Shown here one piece after another: positions 6,972 through 15,825 of a DNA stretch of 40,919 nucleotides. The stretch's first letter is position 1. Every line of letters begins with the position of its first letter. The notes beneath the pieces were generated by a model, which made no database searches, was not told the DNA's origin, and was given only the letters and a program-made list of their open reading frames with translations. The DNA comes from Pseudomonadota bacterium (GTDB lineage Bacteria; Pseudomonadota; Gammaproteobacteria; Xanthomonadales; Xanthomonadaceae), in contig JAIUOJ010000015.1 of NCBI GenBank assembly GCA_020161335.1, positions 1 through 40,919 on the forward strand. Direction: 5' to 3'. The translations under genes were made by a program, and so were the position numbers.

Positions 6972-9900
6972 ATGAAGTTGAAGCCACATTCGGCGGCGCG
7001 GACCTCGCTGTCGACCGCCATCGCGATCGCGCTGACCGCAATCGCCGCCGCCCCGATGCTGGCGCTCGCGCAGACGCCGGCTGCGGAGGCCTCCACGCAG
7101 ACGCCGTCGAGCGCAACCGAACTCGACGCGGTGCGGGTGACGGGCTACCGCTACGCGATCGAAAAGAGCCTCGAACAGAAGCGCAACGCCAACGCGATCG
7201 TCGAAGTCATCACCGCCGAGGACGTGGGCAAGTTCCCGGACAAGAACGTGGCCGACGCGCTGCAGCGCGTCCCTGGCGTAATCGTCACGCGCAGCGGTGG
7301 CGAGGGCAAGAACGTCAGCGTCCGCGGCCTGTCCTCGGAGTTGACCCTGACCGAATTGAACGGCAACTACGTCGCCACCGCCGAATCCAACGGCAACCCG
7401 ACCCGTTCGTTCAATTACACGCTGCTGCCGTCGAACATGCTGTCCAGCGCGGAGCTGTACAAGACCCCGGAAGCGCGCATCGACGAAGGCGGCGTCGGCG
7501 GCACGGTGATCCTGCGCACCCGGCGCCCGCTTGAGCTCGAAGCGAACAGCGGTTTCGTCTCGGCCGAAGGCACCTGGGCCGATACCACCAAGCAGACCGA
7601 CGGGCAATTCTCCGGCTCGTATTCCTGGCATGACCAGGACGATCGCTTCGGCGTCTTCGTCGGCTACACCGACCAGAAGCGCACCACCCGCACCCTGGGC
7701 GCCAGCACCGAAAGCTGGCAGTGGTACGGCCGCGACGAAGGCGGCACCGCGGTCGACGTCAACGGCCAGCCCTCCGACTTCGACTCCAACTGGTGGGGCG
7801 GCACGGGATTCTGGGACCAGAACGGCAACTACTACACCGGCTTCATGATGCCGACCTCGGTCAACTTCGCCGCCAGGGAAGAAGCGCGCGAGCGCAAGGG
7901 CGGACAGCTGACCCTGCAGTTCAAGCCGACCGACAACCTGACCCTGACCGCCAACTACTTCCGCTTCGAGCTGTCGCAGGACTCCCAGACCAACACCATC
8001 AAGGTGCCGGAATGGAACATCGCCCGCTACCACGGTGACGGCAACTGGCCGGGCGGTCGCCTCCTCGACCGGCTGCACTTCGACCGCAGCGGCACCATCG
8101 TCACCGGCGCGGACTACAGCCTGCATGCCGGCAAGCCCTACTACTGCAGCGAGGCCGAGGCCGCCGCCGCCGGCATGGCCCCGGGCGGCTGGGGTTCGGA
8201 CGACTGCACCGTGCCGACCCCGCAGATCACCGGCAGCTACAACCTCGAGAAGGCGCTGTCGCAGACCGCCGACTTCGCCGCCGAATGGCGCGGCGGATCG
8301 GTGGACGTCGCCTTCAAGGGTGGCCGGACCTGGGCCAAGGGCGGGCCCGAGCTGCAGTTCACGGTGCCGATCAAGCCGCGCCGCCAGAACGCGGACGGCA
8401 GCTGGACCAACGGCAACTTCGCCAGCGCCTGGGACCTGACCGGCACGCCGACGATGACGTTCTCGCCGGAACTGATGCAGAACCTGCAGGCCGGCATCCT
8501 GCAGGTCGACCTCGGCTCGACCGGGTCCTCCTGGACCCGCAACGACAACGAGCAGACCTACGCGCAGCTCGACGTCACCTGGTACAACGACGGCAACTTC
8601 CTGGACTCGATCCAGTTCGGGATCAAGGGACGGGATGGCGGCGTCCACCGCAGCACCGGCAACAGCTACTGGGTGTGCCCGGGGACCGACCCGTCGAACT
8701 ACGAGAACCGTTTCTGGAACGGCGGCTGCAACGATCTGGCCACCCAGTTCTCGCCGAGCTTCCTGCGCGCAATGGGCAACCAGACCGGCGCGATCCAGGC
8801 CAGCGCGTTCCCGGCGATCGACTATCCAGCCTACATCGCCTATCTCAACAGCACGTACGGCCCGATGCAGACCCGCGAAGAAGACAACTTCGTGTACAAC
8901 GTGGACGAACGGCTCTATTCGACCTACCTGCAGGCCAACTTCCGCACCGAGCGCCTTCGCGGCAACGTCGGCGTGCGTGTCGCCAGTACGCGCCAGCATG
9001 CCGACTCGACCGATCGGGTCACCTCATACAACGACTACTTCTTCGATGGTGCCGATGGCAACCCGCTGGCCTGCCAGCAGGGCGCCGCGACGCCCGTTGG
9101 TGCGCCGGCCAACACCTACTGCGGCAGCGAGGGCTACTGGAGGCTGTCGGACAGCGTGGCGCGCGTCGAGTCGTACGAGGTCAGTTCGCTGGATCGCAGC
9201 TACACGGACGTGTTGCCGAGCTTCAACCTGGCGTACGACCTGAGCGACAACCTGGTCCTGCGCGCGGCCGCCTCCAAGGTGATCTCGCGCCCGCGCTACG
9301 AGGACATCTCCGCTCCGGGCAGCCTGGAGTACTTCAGTCCGGAGTATGTCGCCGACCGCCGCCTGACCGGAGGCGCGGGCCAGCAGGGATGGTACGGATC
9401 CGGCAGCAACAAGACGCTGGAACCGTACAAGGCCACGCAGTACGACCTGGGCCTGGAATGGTACTTCCATCCGGGCTCGGTGCTCGGCGCGGCGCTGTTC
9501 CGCAAGGATGTCGGCAACTTCGCCATCCCGGTGATCACCGATGTGGCGATGGTGGTCAATGGCGAGACCGTTACGGTGCAGAACTATTCCACCTCGGCCG
9601 GTGGTCGCGACGGGGTTTCGCAGGGTGTAGAGCTGTATGCGCAGCACACACTCGATTTCGGGCTTGGCTTCCAGGCCAACTACACCTACAACGACACCAA
9701 CCTGGCTTCCGTCGCTCTCGAGGACGGCACCGAGCTGGCGCGATCCCCCCTCATCGGCAGCGCGAAGAATCAGGTCAACTTCACGGTGTTCTACGAAGCG
9801 CACAATCTGCTGCTGCGCGCCTCGTACAACCGTCGCGGCGAGATGGTGCAAGGCCAGGTCAACCGCTTGAACGTGTATGAAGAGCCCTACCAGCAGATCG

Positions 9901-10070
9901 ACCTGAATGCTGCCTACAACTTCTCCCCCGCCTTCAGCATCAGTGCCTCGGTGCTGAACCTGACCAAGGAGGAGACGCGTGCACACCTGGGCAACGACAC
10001 CAAGGACCGCTTCTACACCAATGGCTACGCCGGGCGCGTCGCCTACCTGGGGCTGACCTACAAGTTCTGA
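6972..10070 (+). CDS. TonB-dependent receptor for mannose-containing glycans
   Basis: Outer-membrane TonB-dependent transporter, 1032 residues. Residues 1-34 form a signal peptide (MKLKPH..., hydrophobic core, cleavage near ALA-QTP). The plug domain follows (VRVTGYRYAIEKSLEQKR region, KFPDKNVADALQRVPGV, VSVRGL). The remainder is a long beta-barrel ending in YLGLTYKF, with the terminal Phe usual for outer-membrane proteins. The plug sequence resembles the large carbohydrate-type receptors of Xanthomonas and Caulobacter. ATG 6972 has an excellent Shine-Dalgarno sequence 6 nt upstream. It is the first gene of a rightward series (halogenase-like, beta-mannosidase, isomerase, GH92). The substrate, oligomannosides or N-glycan fragments, is inferred from those neighbours. 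Confidence 0.93.
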   Translation: MKLKPHSAARTSLSTAIAIALTAIAAAPMLALAQTPAAEASTQTPSSATELDAVRVTGYRYAIEKSLEQKRNANAIVEVITAEDVGKFPDKNVADALQRVPGVIVTRSGGEGKNVSVRGLSSELTLTELNGNYVATAESNGNPTRSFNYTLLPSNMLSSAELYKTPEARIDEGGVGGTVILRTRRPLELEANSGFVSAEGTWADTTKQTDGQFSGSYSWHDQDDRFGVFVGYTDQKRTTRTLGASTESWQWYGRDEGGTAVDVNGQPSDFDSNWWGGTGFWDQNGNYYTGFMMPTSVNFAAREEARERKGGQLTLQFKPTDNLTLTANYFRFELSQDSQTNTIKVPEWNIARYHGDGNWPGGRLLDRLHFDRSGTIVTGADYSLHAGKPYYCSEAEAAAAGMAPGGWGSDDCTVPTPQITGSYNLEKALSQTADFAAEWRGGSVDVAFKGGRTWAKGGPELQFTVPIKPRRQNADGSWTNGNFASAWDLTGTPTMTFSPELMQNLQAGILQVDLGSTGSSWTRNDNEQTYAQLDVTWYNDGNFLDSIQFGIKGRDGGVHRSTGNSYWVCPGTDPSNYENRFWNGGCNDLATQFSPSFLRAMGNQTGAIQASAFPAIDYPAYIAYLNSTYGPMQTREEDNFVYNVDERLYSTYLQANFRTERLRGNVGVRVASTRQHADSTDRVTSYNDYFFDGADGNPLACQQGAATPVGAPANTYCGSEGYWRLSDSVARVESYEVSSLDRSYTDVLPSFNLAYDLSDNLVLRAAASKVISRPRYEDISAPGSLEYFSPEYVADRRLTGGAGQQGWYGSGSNKTLEPYKATQYDLGLEWYFHPGSVLGAALFRKDVGNFAIPVITDVAMVVNGETVTVQNYSTSAGGRDGVSQGVELYAQHTLDFGLGFQANYTYNDTNLASVALEDGTELARSPLIGSAKNQVNFTVFYEAHNLLLRASYNRRGEMVQGQVNRLNVYEEPYQQIDLNAAYNFSPAFSISASVLNLTKEETRAHLGNDTKDRFYTNGYAGRVAYLGLTYKF

Positions 10071-10290
10071 GTTGTACGTCCCTCCCCTCGCATCGCACTG
10101 GCGCGAGGGTCCGGATCGGCGGTCGCAGCCCTCCCGCGCCCGCCGGTCCCTCTTCAGCCCTGCAGTCCCGGCGCCATTCGAGTCCGGGGCGAGGCCGCCC
10201 CCCCCTGCGCAGCACCCGTGCCCGCCGGCCTATCATTCCTTCGGCCCAGCTCCAGCGGGCCTGCACCGCCACCGGGAGCCGAGAGCGCCG
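10071..10290 (+). other. Intercistronic spacer with a weak hairpin and possible promoter
   Basis: 220 bp between the receptor and the halogenase-like gene. CCCTCGC (10085-10091) can pair with GCGAGGG (10103-10109), which may attenuate or stabilise the receptor message; no T-tract follows. TATCAT at 10231-10236 could be a -10 box, but no clear -35 is seen. No copy of the regulon operator is present, so the downstream genes may depend on read-through. Confidence 0.35.
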
Positions 10291-11814
10291 ATGACCGTCG
10301 ACGACCACCGGATCAAGCGCATCGTCGTGGTCGGCGGCGGCAGCGCCGGATGGATGGCCGCCGCCGTGTTGTCGACGTACGTCGGCCAGGGCACCTCGGT
10401 GCGCGTGGTGGAATCCGAAGAGATCGGCATCGTCGGGGTCGGCGAGGCCAGCGTGCCACACCTGAAGTCGTTCAATGCCGACCTGCTGGGCATCGGTGAA
10501 GCAGACTTCGTGGTGCACACGCGCGGCACGTTCAAGCTCGGCATCCAGTTCCGCGACTGGGGGCGGATCGGCGACCGCTACATGCACGGCTTCGGACGGA
10601 TCGGGCAAGGCATCGGTCCGCTCCCGTTCCACCAGTTCTGGCTCAAGCTGTTCCTCGCCGGGCGCGCGCGTGACATCGGCGGTTATTCGCTGCAGACCGC
10701 GGCGGCGCCGCTCAACCGGTTCATGCCCGGACCCGAGGACGCGCCGCCGGGGTCGCCAATGGCCGACCTGGCCTACGCGTACCACTTCGATGCCGGCCTG
10801 TACGCGCGCTTCCTGCGAACGCTATCCGAGCGCCGCGGCGCGGTCAGGAGCGAAGGCAAGGTGGTGGACGTGGTCCTCCGTGGAACGGACGGCTTCGTCG
10901 AGGCCTTGCAACTGGAGAGCGGCGAGCGCGTCGAGGGCGACCTGTTCATCGACTGCTCGGGCTTCCGCGGCCTGCTGATCGAGCAGGCCCTGCAGACCGG
11001 CTACATCGACTGGACGCACTGGCTGCCCTGCGACCGCGCGATCGCGGTGCCCTGCGAGAGCGCCGGCGAACTGACCCCCTATACCCGCGCCACCGCCCGG
11101 ACCGCGGGCTGGCAATGGCGCATCCCGCTGCAGCATCGCACCGGCAACGGCTACGTGTATTCGAGCGCGCACATCAGCGACGACGAGGCCGCCGCGACGC
11201 TGCTCGCCAACCTCGACGGGCGCGCGCTGGCCGATCCACGCCCGCTGCGCTTTACCACCGGCATGCGCCGGCGCTTCTGGAACCGCAACGTGGTCGCCCT
11301 CGGGCTGGCCAGCGGCTTCATGGAACCGCTCGAATCCACCAGCATCTATCTCGTCCAGTCCGGACTGCAGCGCCTGCTCGCGCTGTTCCCCGACCGCGAC
11401 TTCGACCCGCTGCTGGCCGAACGCTACAACCGCGATACCACCTTCGAGTACGAGCGCATCCGCGACTTCCTGGTGCTGCACTACCACGCGACCGAACGCG
11501 ACGACAGTCCGTTCTGGAACCACTGCCGCGCGATGGCCGTCCCTGCGCCGCTGCAGGAAGCGCTCGACCTGTTCCGCGCGGACGGACGCTACCTGCGCCT
11601 GGGCGAGGACTTCTTCGCGCTGCCCAGCTGGGTCCAGGTGATGCTGGGACAGCGCGTGCTGCCGCGCGGCTACCACCCGATCGTGGACCAGATGCCGGAC
11701 GACCGCCTGCTGCAGCACGTCGAGCGGGTGCGGCAGGCCATCGCCACCTGCGTCGAGGCGATGCCCTCGCACCAGCGCTTCATCGACGAGCACTGCAAGG
11801 CGACGATCGAATGA
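10291..11814 (+). CDS. Flavin-dependent halogenase-like protein (tryptophan halogenase family)
   Basis: FAD-dependent protein of the tryptophan halogenase family (PF04820 type), 507 residues. The dinucleotide-binding motif GGGSAGWMAA is at residues 13-22. VGVGEASVPHL and FKLGIQFRDW follow, the latter holding the Lys that aligns with the catalytic Lys of PrnA-type enzymes. WQWRIPL matches the halogenase WxWxIP motif, and EPLESTSIYL contains the second catalytic-type Glu. All hallmarks of an active halogenase are therefore present. Its stop overlaps the beta-mannosidase ATG (ATGA), so it is co-translated with a glycosidase. Family members next to TonB receptors are common in Xanthomonadales and Caulobacterales, but their natural substrate is generally unknown. 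Activity on tryptophan should not be assumed. Confidence 0.87.
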   Translation: MTVDDHRIKRIVVVGGGSAGWMAAAVLSTYVGQGTSVRVVESEEIGIVGVGEASVPHLKSFNADLLGIGEADFVVHTRGTFKLGIQFRDWGRIGDRYMHGFGRIGQGIGPLPFHQFWLKLFLAGRARDIGGYSLQTAAAPLNRFMPGPEDAPPGSPMADLAYAYHFDAGLYARFLRTLSERRGAVRSEGKVVDVVLRGTDGFVEALQLESGERVEGDLFIDCSGFRGLLIEQALQTGYIDWTHWLPCDRAIAVPCESAGELTPYTRATARTAGWQWRIPLQHRTGNGYVYSSAHISDDEAAATLLANLDGRALADPRPLRFTTGMRRRFWNRNVVALGLASGFMEPLESTSIYLVQSGLQRLLALFPDRDFDPLLAERYNRDTTFEYERIRDFLVLHYHATERDDSPFWNHCRAMAVPAPLQEALDLFRADGRYLRLGEDFFALPSWVQVMLGQRVLPRGYHPIVDQMPDDRLLQHVERVRQAIATCVEAMPSHQRFIDEHCKATIE

Positions 11815-14513
11815 AATCCCGAGGCATCCGCGCGGCAACGGCCTCGATCGCAGCGGTGACGCGCGGTTGGCGCGCAGCCCTCGCGCTCGCGGGCCTTGTG
11901 GCCTGTTCGATGGCCAGCGCTGCAGGCATGCACGAAGCAGTGCTGGATGCGGGCTGGGAGTTCCGGCTCGCGCGCGGTGACGTGCGCGCATCGCACCCGG
12001 CCGCCGCCACGCAGTGGCACGCCGCGACCGTACCCGGCACGGTCCACACCGACCTCCTGGCGCACGGCCTGATCCCGGATCCCTACGTGGGCGCGCCCGA
12101 GGCGGGCTTGCAGTGGATCGGCCTGGCCGACTGGGAGTACCGCCTCGCGTTCGACGCTCCGCCCGAGGCGCTCGCGGCGTCGCGCAGCGACCTGGTGTTC
12201 GACGGGCTGGACACGTTCGCCGAAGTCTTCCTCAACGGCGAGAAGGTCCTCGACGCCGACAATTTCTTCCGCACCTGGCGCATCCCGGTGCGGGACAGGC
12301 TGCGTCCGGGTCGCAACGAGCTGCGCGTGCTGCTGCACTCGCCGATCAGCAGGCTGCTGCCGAGCGTGCTGGCCATGCCGCACAGGATCGCCGGCAACTA
12401 CCCCTCGCCCTACGGCGACGAACCGCCGGACGCCATGACCGGCAATTTCGTGCGCAAGCCGGGTTACCACTACGGCTGGGACTGGGGACCGCGCTATGTC
12501 ACCTCGGGCATCTGGCAACCGGTACGACTGCAGAGCTGGGACGCGGCGCGCATCGCGGACCTGTTCCTGCGCCAGGAGGGGATTGATGCGCGACGCGCCG
12601 ACCTGACCGCCCTCGTCGACATCGATGTGGCACGCGCGGGCCGCTACACGCTGCGGCTGACTCAGGCCGCGCCCGACAACGTGGTCAGCACCATCGACGT
12701 GCGCGAGACCACGCTGGCCGAAGGCAAGCACGTGATCGCCGTGCCGATCCGGGTGGAATCGCCGCGCCGCTGGTACCCGGTGGGCTATGGCGAACAGGCG
12801 CTCTACCGCTACGAGGTGGAACTGGTCCAGGACGGTGCGACCGTGGCCCGGCGCGCGACCCGTACCGGGCTGCGCAGCGTGGAACTGCGCCGCGAACCCG
12901 ATGCCACGGGCAGCGGCTTCGAATTCGTGGTCAACGGCGTCCCCGTGTTTGCCAAGGGCGCCAATGCGATCCCCTTCGACATGTTCCTGCCGCGGGTGGA
13001 CGACGCGCGCCTGCGGCACGTGCTGCGATCCGCGGTCGATGCCAACATGAACATGCTCCGCGTCTGGGGCGGCGGGGCCTACCAGACCGACGCGTTCTAC
13101 GCGCTCGCCGACGAGCTCGGGCTGCTGGTCTGGCAGGACTTCATGTTCGGCGGGGGCATGCAGCCCGCGTACGACCCCGGCTTCCGCGCCAACGTCGTGG
13201 CCGAGGCGCGCCAGCAGGTGCGGCGACTGCGCAACCATCCCTCCATCGTGCTGTGGTGCGGCAACAACGAGGAGGAGATCGCCTGGAAATACTGGGGCCA
13301 TGGCGAATCACTGCGCAAGGCAGACCCCGCCTTTGCCGAGACGGTCTGGGACGGCTACGTGCAACTGTTCGGGCATGAACTGCGCGCAGTGGTCGCCGAG
13401 GACGCCGGGGGCGTCGCATACTGGTCGAGCTCGCCCAGCAACGACCTGGCCGAGGTCGCGAACACGCCGGCCGCGGGCAACATGCATTACTGGGAAGTCT
13501 GGGGCAACCCCGCGCGCCCGCCGGAAGCCTATCTCGACGTCACGCCTCGCTTCATGGCCGAGTTCGGCATGCAGGCGTGGCCGGTCCAGCGTACCGTCGA
13601 CAGCTTCGCATCGCGCGGCGAGCAGGCCATCGATGCGCCCGTGATCGAGGCCCACCAGAAGTTCCTCGCCGGCAAGGGAAACGAACGCTTGCTGCACTAC
13701 ATCCGGATGGCATACGGCGAACCCCGCGACTTCGCCGACTTCATCTACCTCAGCCAGGTCACCCAGGCCGATGCCATCGCGCTGGCCGCGCTGCACCATC
13801 GCGCGAGCAGGCCCCGGACCATGGGCTCGCTGTACTGGCAGCTCAACGACGTTTGGCCCGGTGCCTCGTGGTCGGGAATCGACTGGTACGGTCGCTGGAA
13901 GGCCCTGCACTACCACGCGCGCCGATTCTTCGCGCCCGTCACGGTCGCGGCCCTGCGCAAGGATGGCGCCACCCGCGTGACCCTCGTGTCCGATCGCACC
14001 GAGCCGCGCGCGGGGCGGCTGCACCTGCGCGTGCTCGCACTGGACGGGCGCCTGCTGCGCGAGGAATGGCAGGCGGTCACGCTACCGCCGCTGTCGGCGA
14101 CGCAGGTCGCGACGCATGCCGACGAGAACCTGCTGTCGGGTGCGGATCCGGCCACGACGGTCGCGGTGTTCGACCTGCTGGTCGACGGCGAGCCGCCCGC
14201 CCGGGGAATCGTCTACTTCAGGCCCGCGAAGGACATCGCCTGGATCGATCCGGCGATCACCGCTTCGCTGCGGGAGAGTGACGGGGACCGCGTGCTCGAA
14301 CTGTCCTCGGCCGCACTGGCGCATGCGGTCTGGATCGACTTCGGCTCGATCGATGCCGAACTGTCCGACAATGCCATGACCCTGCTACCCGGCGAGTCCG
14401 CGCGCGTACATGTGCGCTCGTCCGCTTCCCTGGCCGACCTCCGCGCCGCGCTGAGGATCCGCGCGTTCCCTGGTCCCGTGCACCCTGTCTCCGAACCGCC
14501 CCGAGGCCCCTGA
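11811..14513 (+). CDS. GH2 beta-mannosidase, exported
   Basis: Exo-beta-mannosidase of GH2, 900 residues, expected to release the beta-linked mannose of N-glycan cores or mannans. The N-terminus has a signal peptide with hydrophobic core ALALAGLVAC; LVAC (Cys32) could be a lipobox, so a lipoprotein is possible, while cleavage after SMASA is the alternative. The jelly-roll domain (about 45-220) includes AGLQWIGLADWEYRL and LVFDGLDTFAEVFLNG, typical of beta-mannosidases. The catalytic barrel contains LRVWGGG, LWCGNNEEE with acid/base E487, and FMAEFGMQAWP with nucleophile E584. Length and motifs agree with the MANBA/Man2A group. The start codon overlaps the preceding stop, and the isomerase gene begins 3 nt after its stop, so this is a tight operon. 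Confidence 0.92.
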   Translation: MKSRGIRAATASIAAVTRGWRAALALAGLVACSMASAAGMHEAVLDAGWEFRLARGDVRASHPAAATQWHAATVPGTVHTDLLAHGLIPDPYVGAPEAGLQWIGLADWEYRLAFDAPPEALAASRSDLVFDGLDTFAEVFLNGEKVLDADNFFRTWRIPVRDRLRPGRNELRVLLHSPISRLLPSVLAMPHRIAGNYPSPYGDEPPDAMTGNFVRKPGYHYGWDWGPRYVTSGIWQPVRLQSWDAARIADLFLRQEGIDARRADLTALVDIDVARAGRYTLRLTQAAPDNVVSTIDVRETTLAEGKHVIAVPIRVESPRRWYPVGYGEQALYRYEVELVQDGATVARRATRTGLRSVELRREPDATGSGFEFVVNGVPVFAKGANAIPFDMFLPRVDDARLRHVLRSAVDANMNMLRVWGGGAYQTDAFYALADELGLLVWQDFMFGGGMQPAYDPGFRANVVAEARQQVRRLRNHPSIVLWCGNNEEEIAWKYWGHGESLRKADPAFAETVWDGYVQLFGHELRAVVAEDAGGVAYWSSSPSNDLAEVANTPAAGNMHYWEVWGNPARPPEAYLDVTPRFMAEFGMQAWPVQRTVDSFASRGEQAIDAPVIEAHQKFLAGKGNERLLHYIRMAYGEPRDFADFIYLSQVTQADAIALAALHHRASRPRTMGSLYWQLNDVWPGASWSGIDWYGRWKALHYHARRFFAPVTVAALRKDGATRVTLVSDRTEPRAGRLHLRVLALDGRLLREEWQAVTLPPLSATQVATHADENLLSGADPATTVAVFDLLVDGEPPARGIVYFRPAKDIAWIDPAITASLRESDGDRVLELSSAALAHAVWIDFGSIDAELSDNAMTLLPGESARVHVRSSASLADLRAALRIRAFPGPVHPVSEPPRGP

Positions 14514-14516
14514 CCC

Positions 14517-15797
14517 ATGACCCGACGCCTGCCCACCCACGGCGACTTCCGAAGCCAGGCCTTCCTGCGCGACCACATCCGCCAGACCATGGCGTTCTAC
14601 CACCCGCACTGCATCGATCCGGCCGGTGGATTCTTCCACTACTTCAAGGACGACGGTCGCATCTACGACGCCAGCCACCGCCACCTGGTCAGCAGCACGC
14701 GGTTCGTCTTCAACTACGCCACCGCCCTGCTCGAATTCGGCGGTGAGGATCCGAGGCGGGACGACGAGTATCGCGATGCCGTGCAGCACGGGCTGGCATT
14801 CCTGCGTGAGCGCCACCTCGATCCGGAAAGCGGCGGCTACTACTGGACGCTGCGCGACGGCGTCCCGGAGGACGACACCCAGCACTGCTACGGCGCCGCC
14901 TTCGTGCTGCTGGCGTACGCGATCGCGCTGAAGGCCGGTTTCGAGCAGGCCAGGCCCTGGATCAACGCACACTGGGACCTGCTGGAGCAGCGCTACTGGG
15001 AACCCGGGCCGGGCCTGTACCGCGACGAGGCCTCGCGCGACTGGCGGTTCAGCGAATACCGCGGCCAGAATGCCAACATGCACATGTGCGAGGCGATGCT
15101 GGCGGCCTTCGAAGCCACCCACGACCGCAGGTTCCTGGATCGTGCCCTGCAACTGGCAGACCACATGACCCGGCGCCAGGCCGCGCAAAGCGACGGACTC
15201 ATATGGGAGCACTACGACGTGCGCTGGCAGGTGGATACGGATTACCACCGCGACGAGCCAAGGCACCTCTTCCGGCCCTGGGGTTTCCAGCCCGGCCACC
15301 AGACCGAGTGGGCCAAGCTGCTCCTGATCCTCGACGGCCACCTCCGCGCCGACGGCCGACCGGCCGACTGGCTGGTGCCGCACGCAACGTCGTTGTTCGA
15401 CCGCGCCGTGGACGCGGCCTGGGACCCCGAGTTCGGCGGCCTGGCCTATGGCTTCGCGCCGGAGGCGCTGCGCAGGGACATTCCCGGTCGAGCGCTGCCG
15501 GACGGCAAATCCTTCATCTGCGACGACGACAAGTACTTCTGGGTGCAGGCCGAGTCGATCGCCACCGCCGCGCGGCTGGCAACGGCCACCGGCGACGACC
15601 GCTACTGGCAATGGTACGAGCGCCTCTGGGAGTACGCCTGGGCGCACATGATCGACCACGAATACGGCGCCTGGTATCGCATCCTGGACCGCAGCAACCG
15701 CAAGTACGACGACGAGAAAAGCCCCGCCGGCAAGACCGACTACCACACCATGGGCGCGTGCCATGACGTGCTGGCGGTGCTTCGTGCGCGCGGCTGA
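14517..15797 (+). CDS. AGE-family sugar isomerase, probable mannose isomerase
   Basis: Cytoplasmic (alpha/alpha)6-barrel enzyme of the N-acylglucosamine 2-epimerase superfamily, 426 residues with no signal peptide. Features include DPAGGFFHYF near the N-terminus, SSTRFVFNYA, a repeated set of His and Trp residues along the barrel, and KSPAGKTDYHTMGACHDVL at the C-terminus. This pattern resembles bacterial D-mannose isomerases and related 2-epimerases more than N-acetylglucosamine epimerases (family recognition from memory). In this context it would convert mannose to fructose for the PfkB kinase at 3594-4583. Mannose 2-epimerase (to glucose, then Glk) is the main alternative. It lies 3 nt after the beta-mannosidase stop. 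Confidence 0.85.
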   Translation: MTRRLPTHGDFRSQAFLRDHIRQTMAFYHPHCIDPAGGFFHYFKDDGRIYDASHRHLVSSTRFVFNYATALLEFGGEDPRRDDEYRDAVQHGLAFLRERHLDPESGGYYWTLRDGVPEDDTQHCYGAAFVLLAYAIALKAGFEQARPWINAHWDLLEQRYWEPGPGLYRDEASRDWRFSEYRGQNANMHMCEAMLAAFEATHDRRFLDRALQLADHMTRRQAAQSDGLIWEHYDVRWQVDTDYHRDEPRHLFRPWGFQPGHQTEWAKLLLILDGHLRADGRPADWLVPHATSLFDRAVDAAWDPEFGGLAYGFAPEALRRDIPGRALPDGKSFICDDDKYFWVQAESIATAARLATATGDDRYWQWYERLWEYAWAHMIDHEYGAWYRILDRSNRKYDDEKSPAGKTDYHTMGACHDVLAVLRARG

Positions 15798-15825
15798 CCG
15801 GCGCGGCGCGCGCCGGGGATGCCGC

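Noticed and set aside
10085-10109. Hairpin after the TonB receptor as a true terminator
   Set aside because: Stem of only 7 bp with an 11-nt loop and no T-tract; noted only as a possible attenuator in the spacer entry.
14243-14250. GATCGATC inside the beta-mannosidase gene
   Set aside because: The flanks are CCTG and CGGC rather than TTTG and CAAA, and the bases encode Trp-Ile-Asp-Pro; it is a chance coding match, not an operator.
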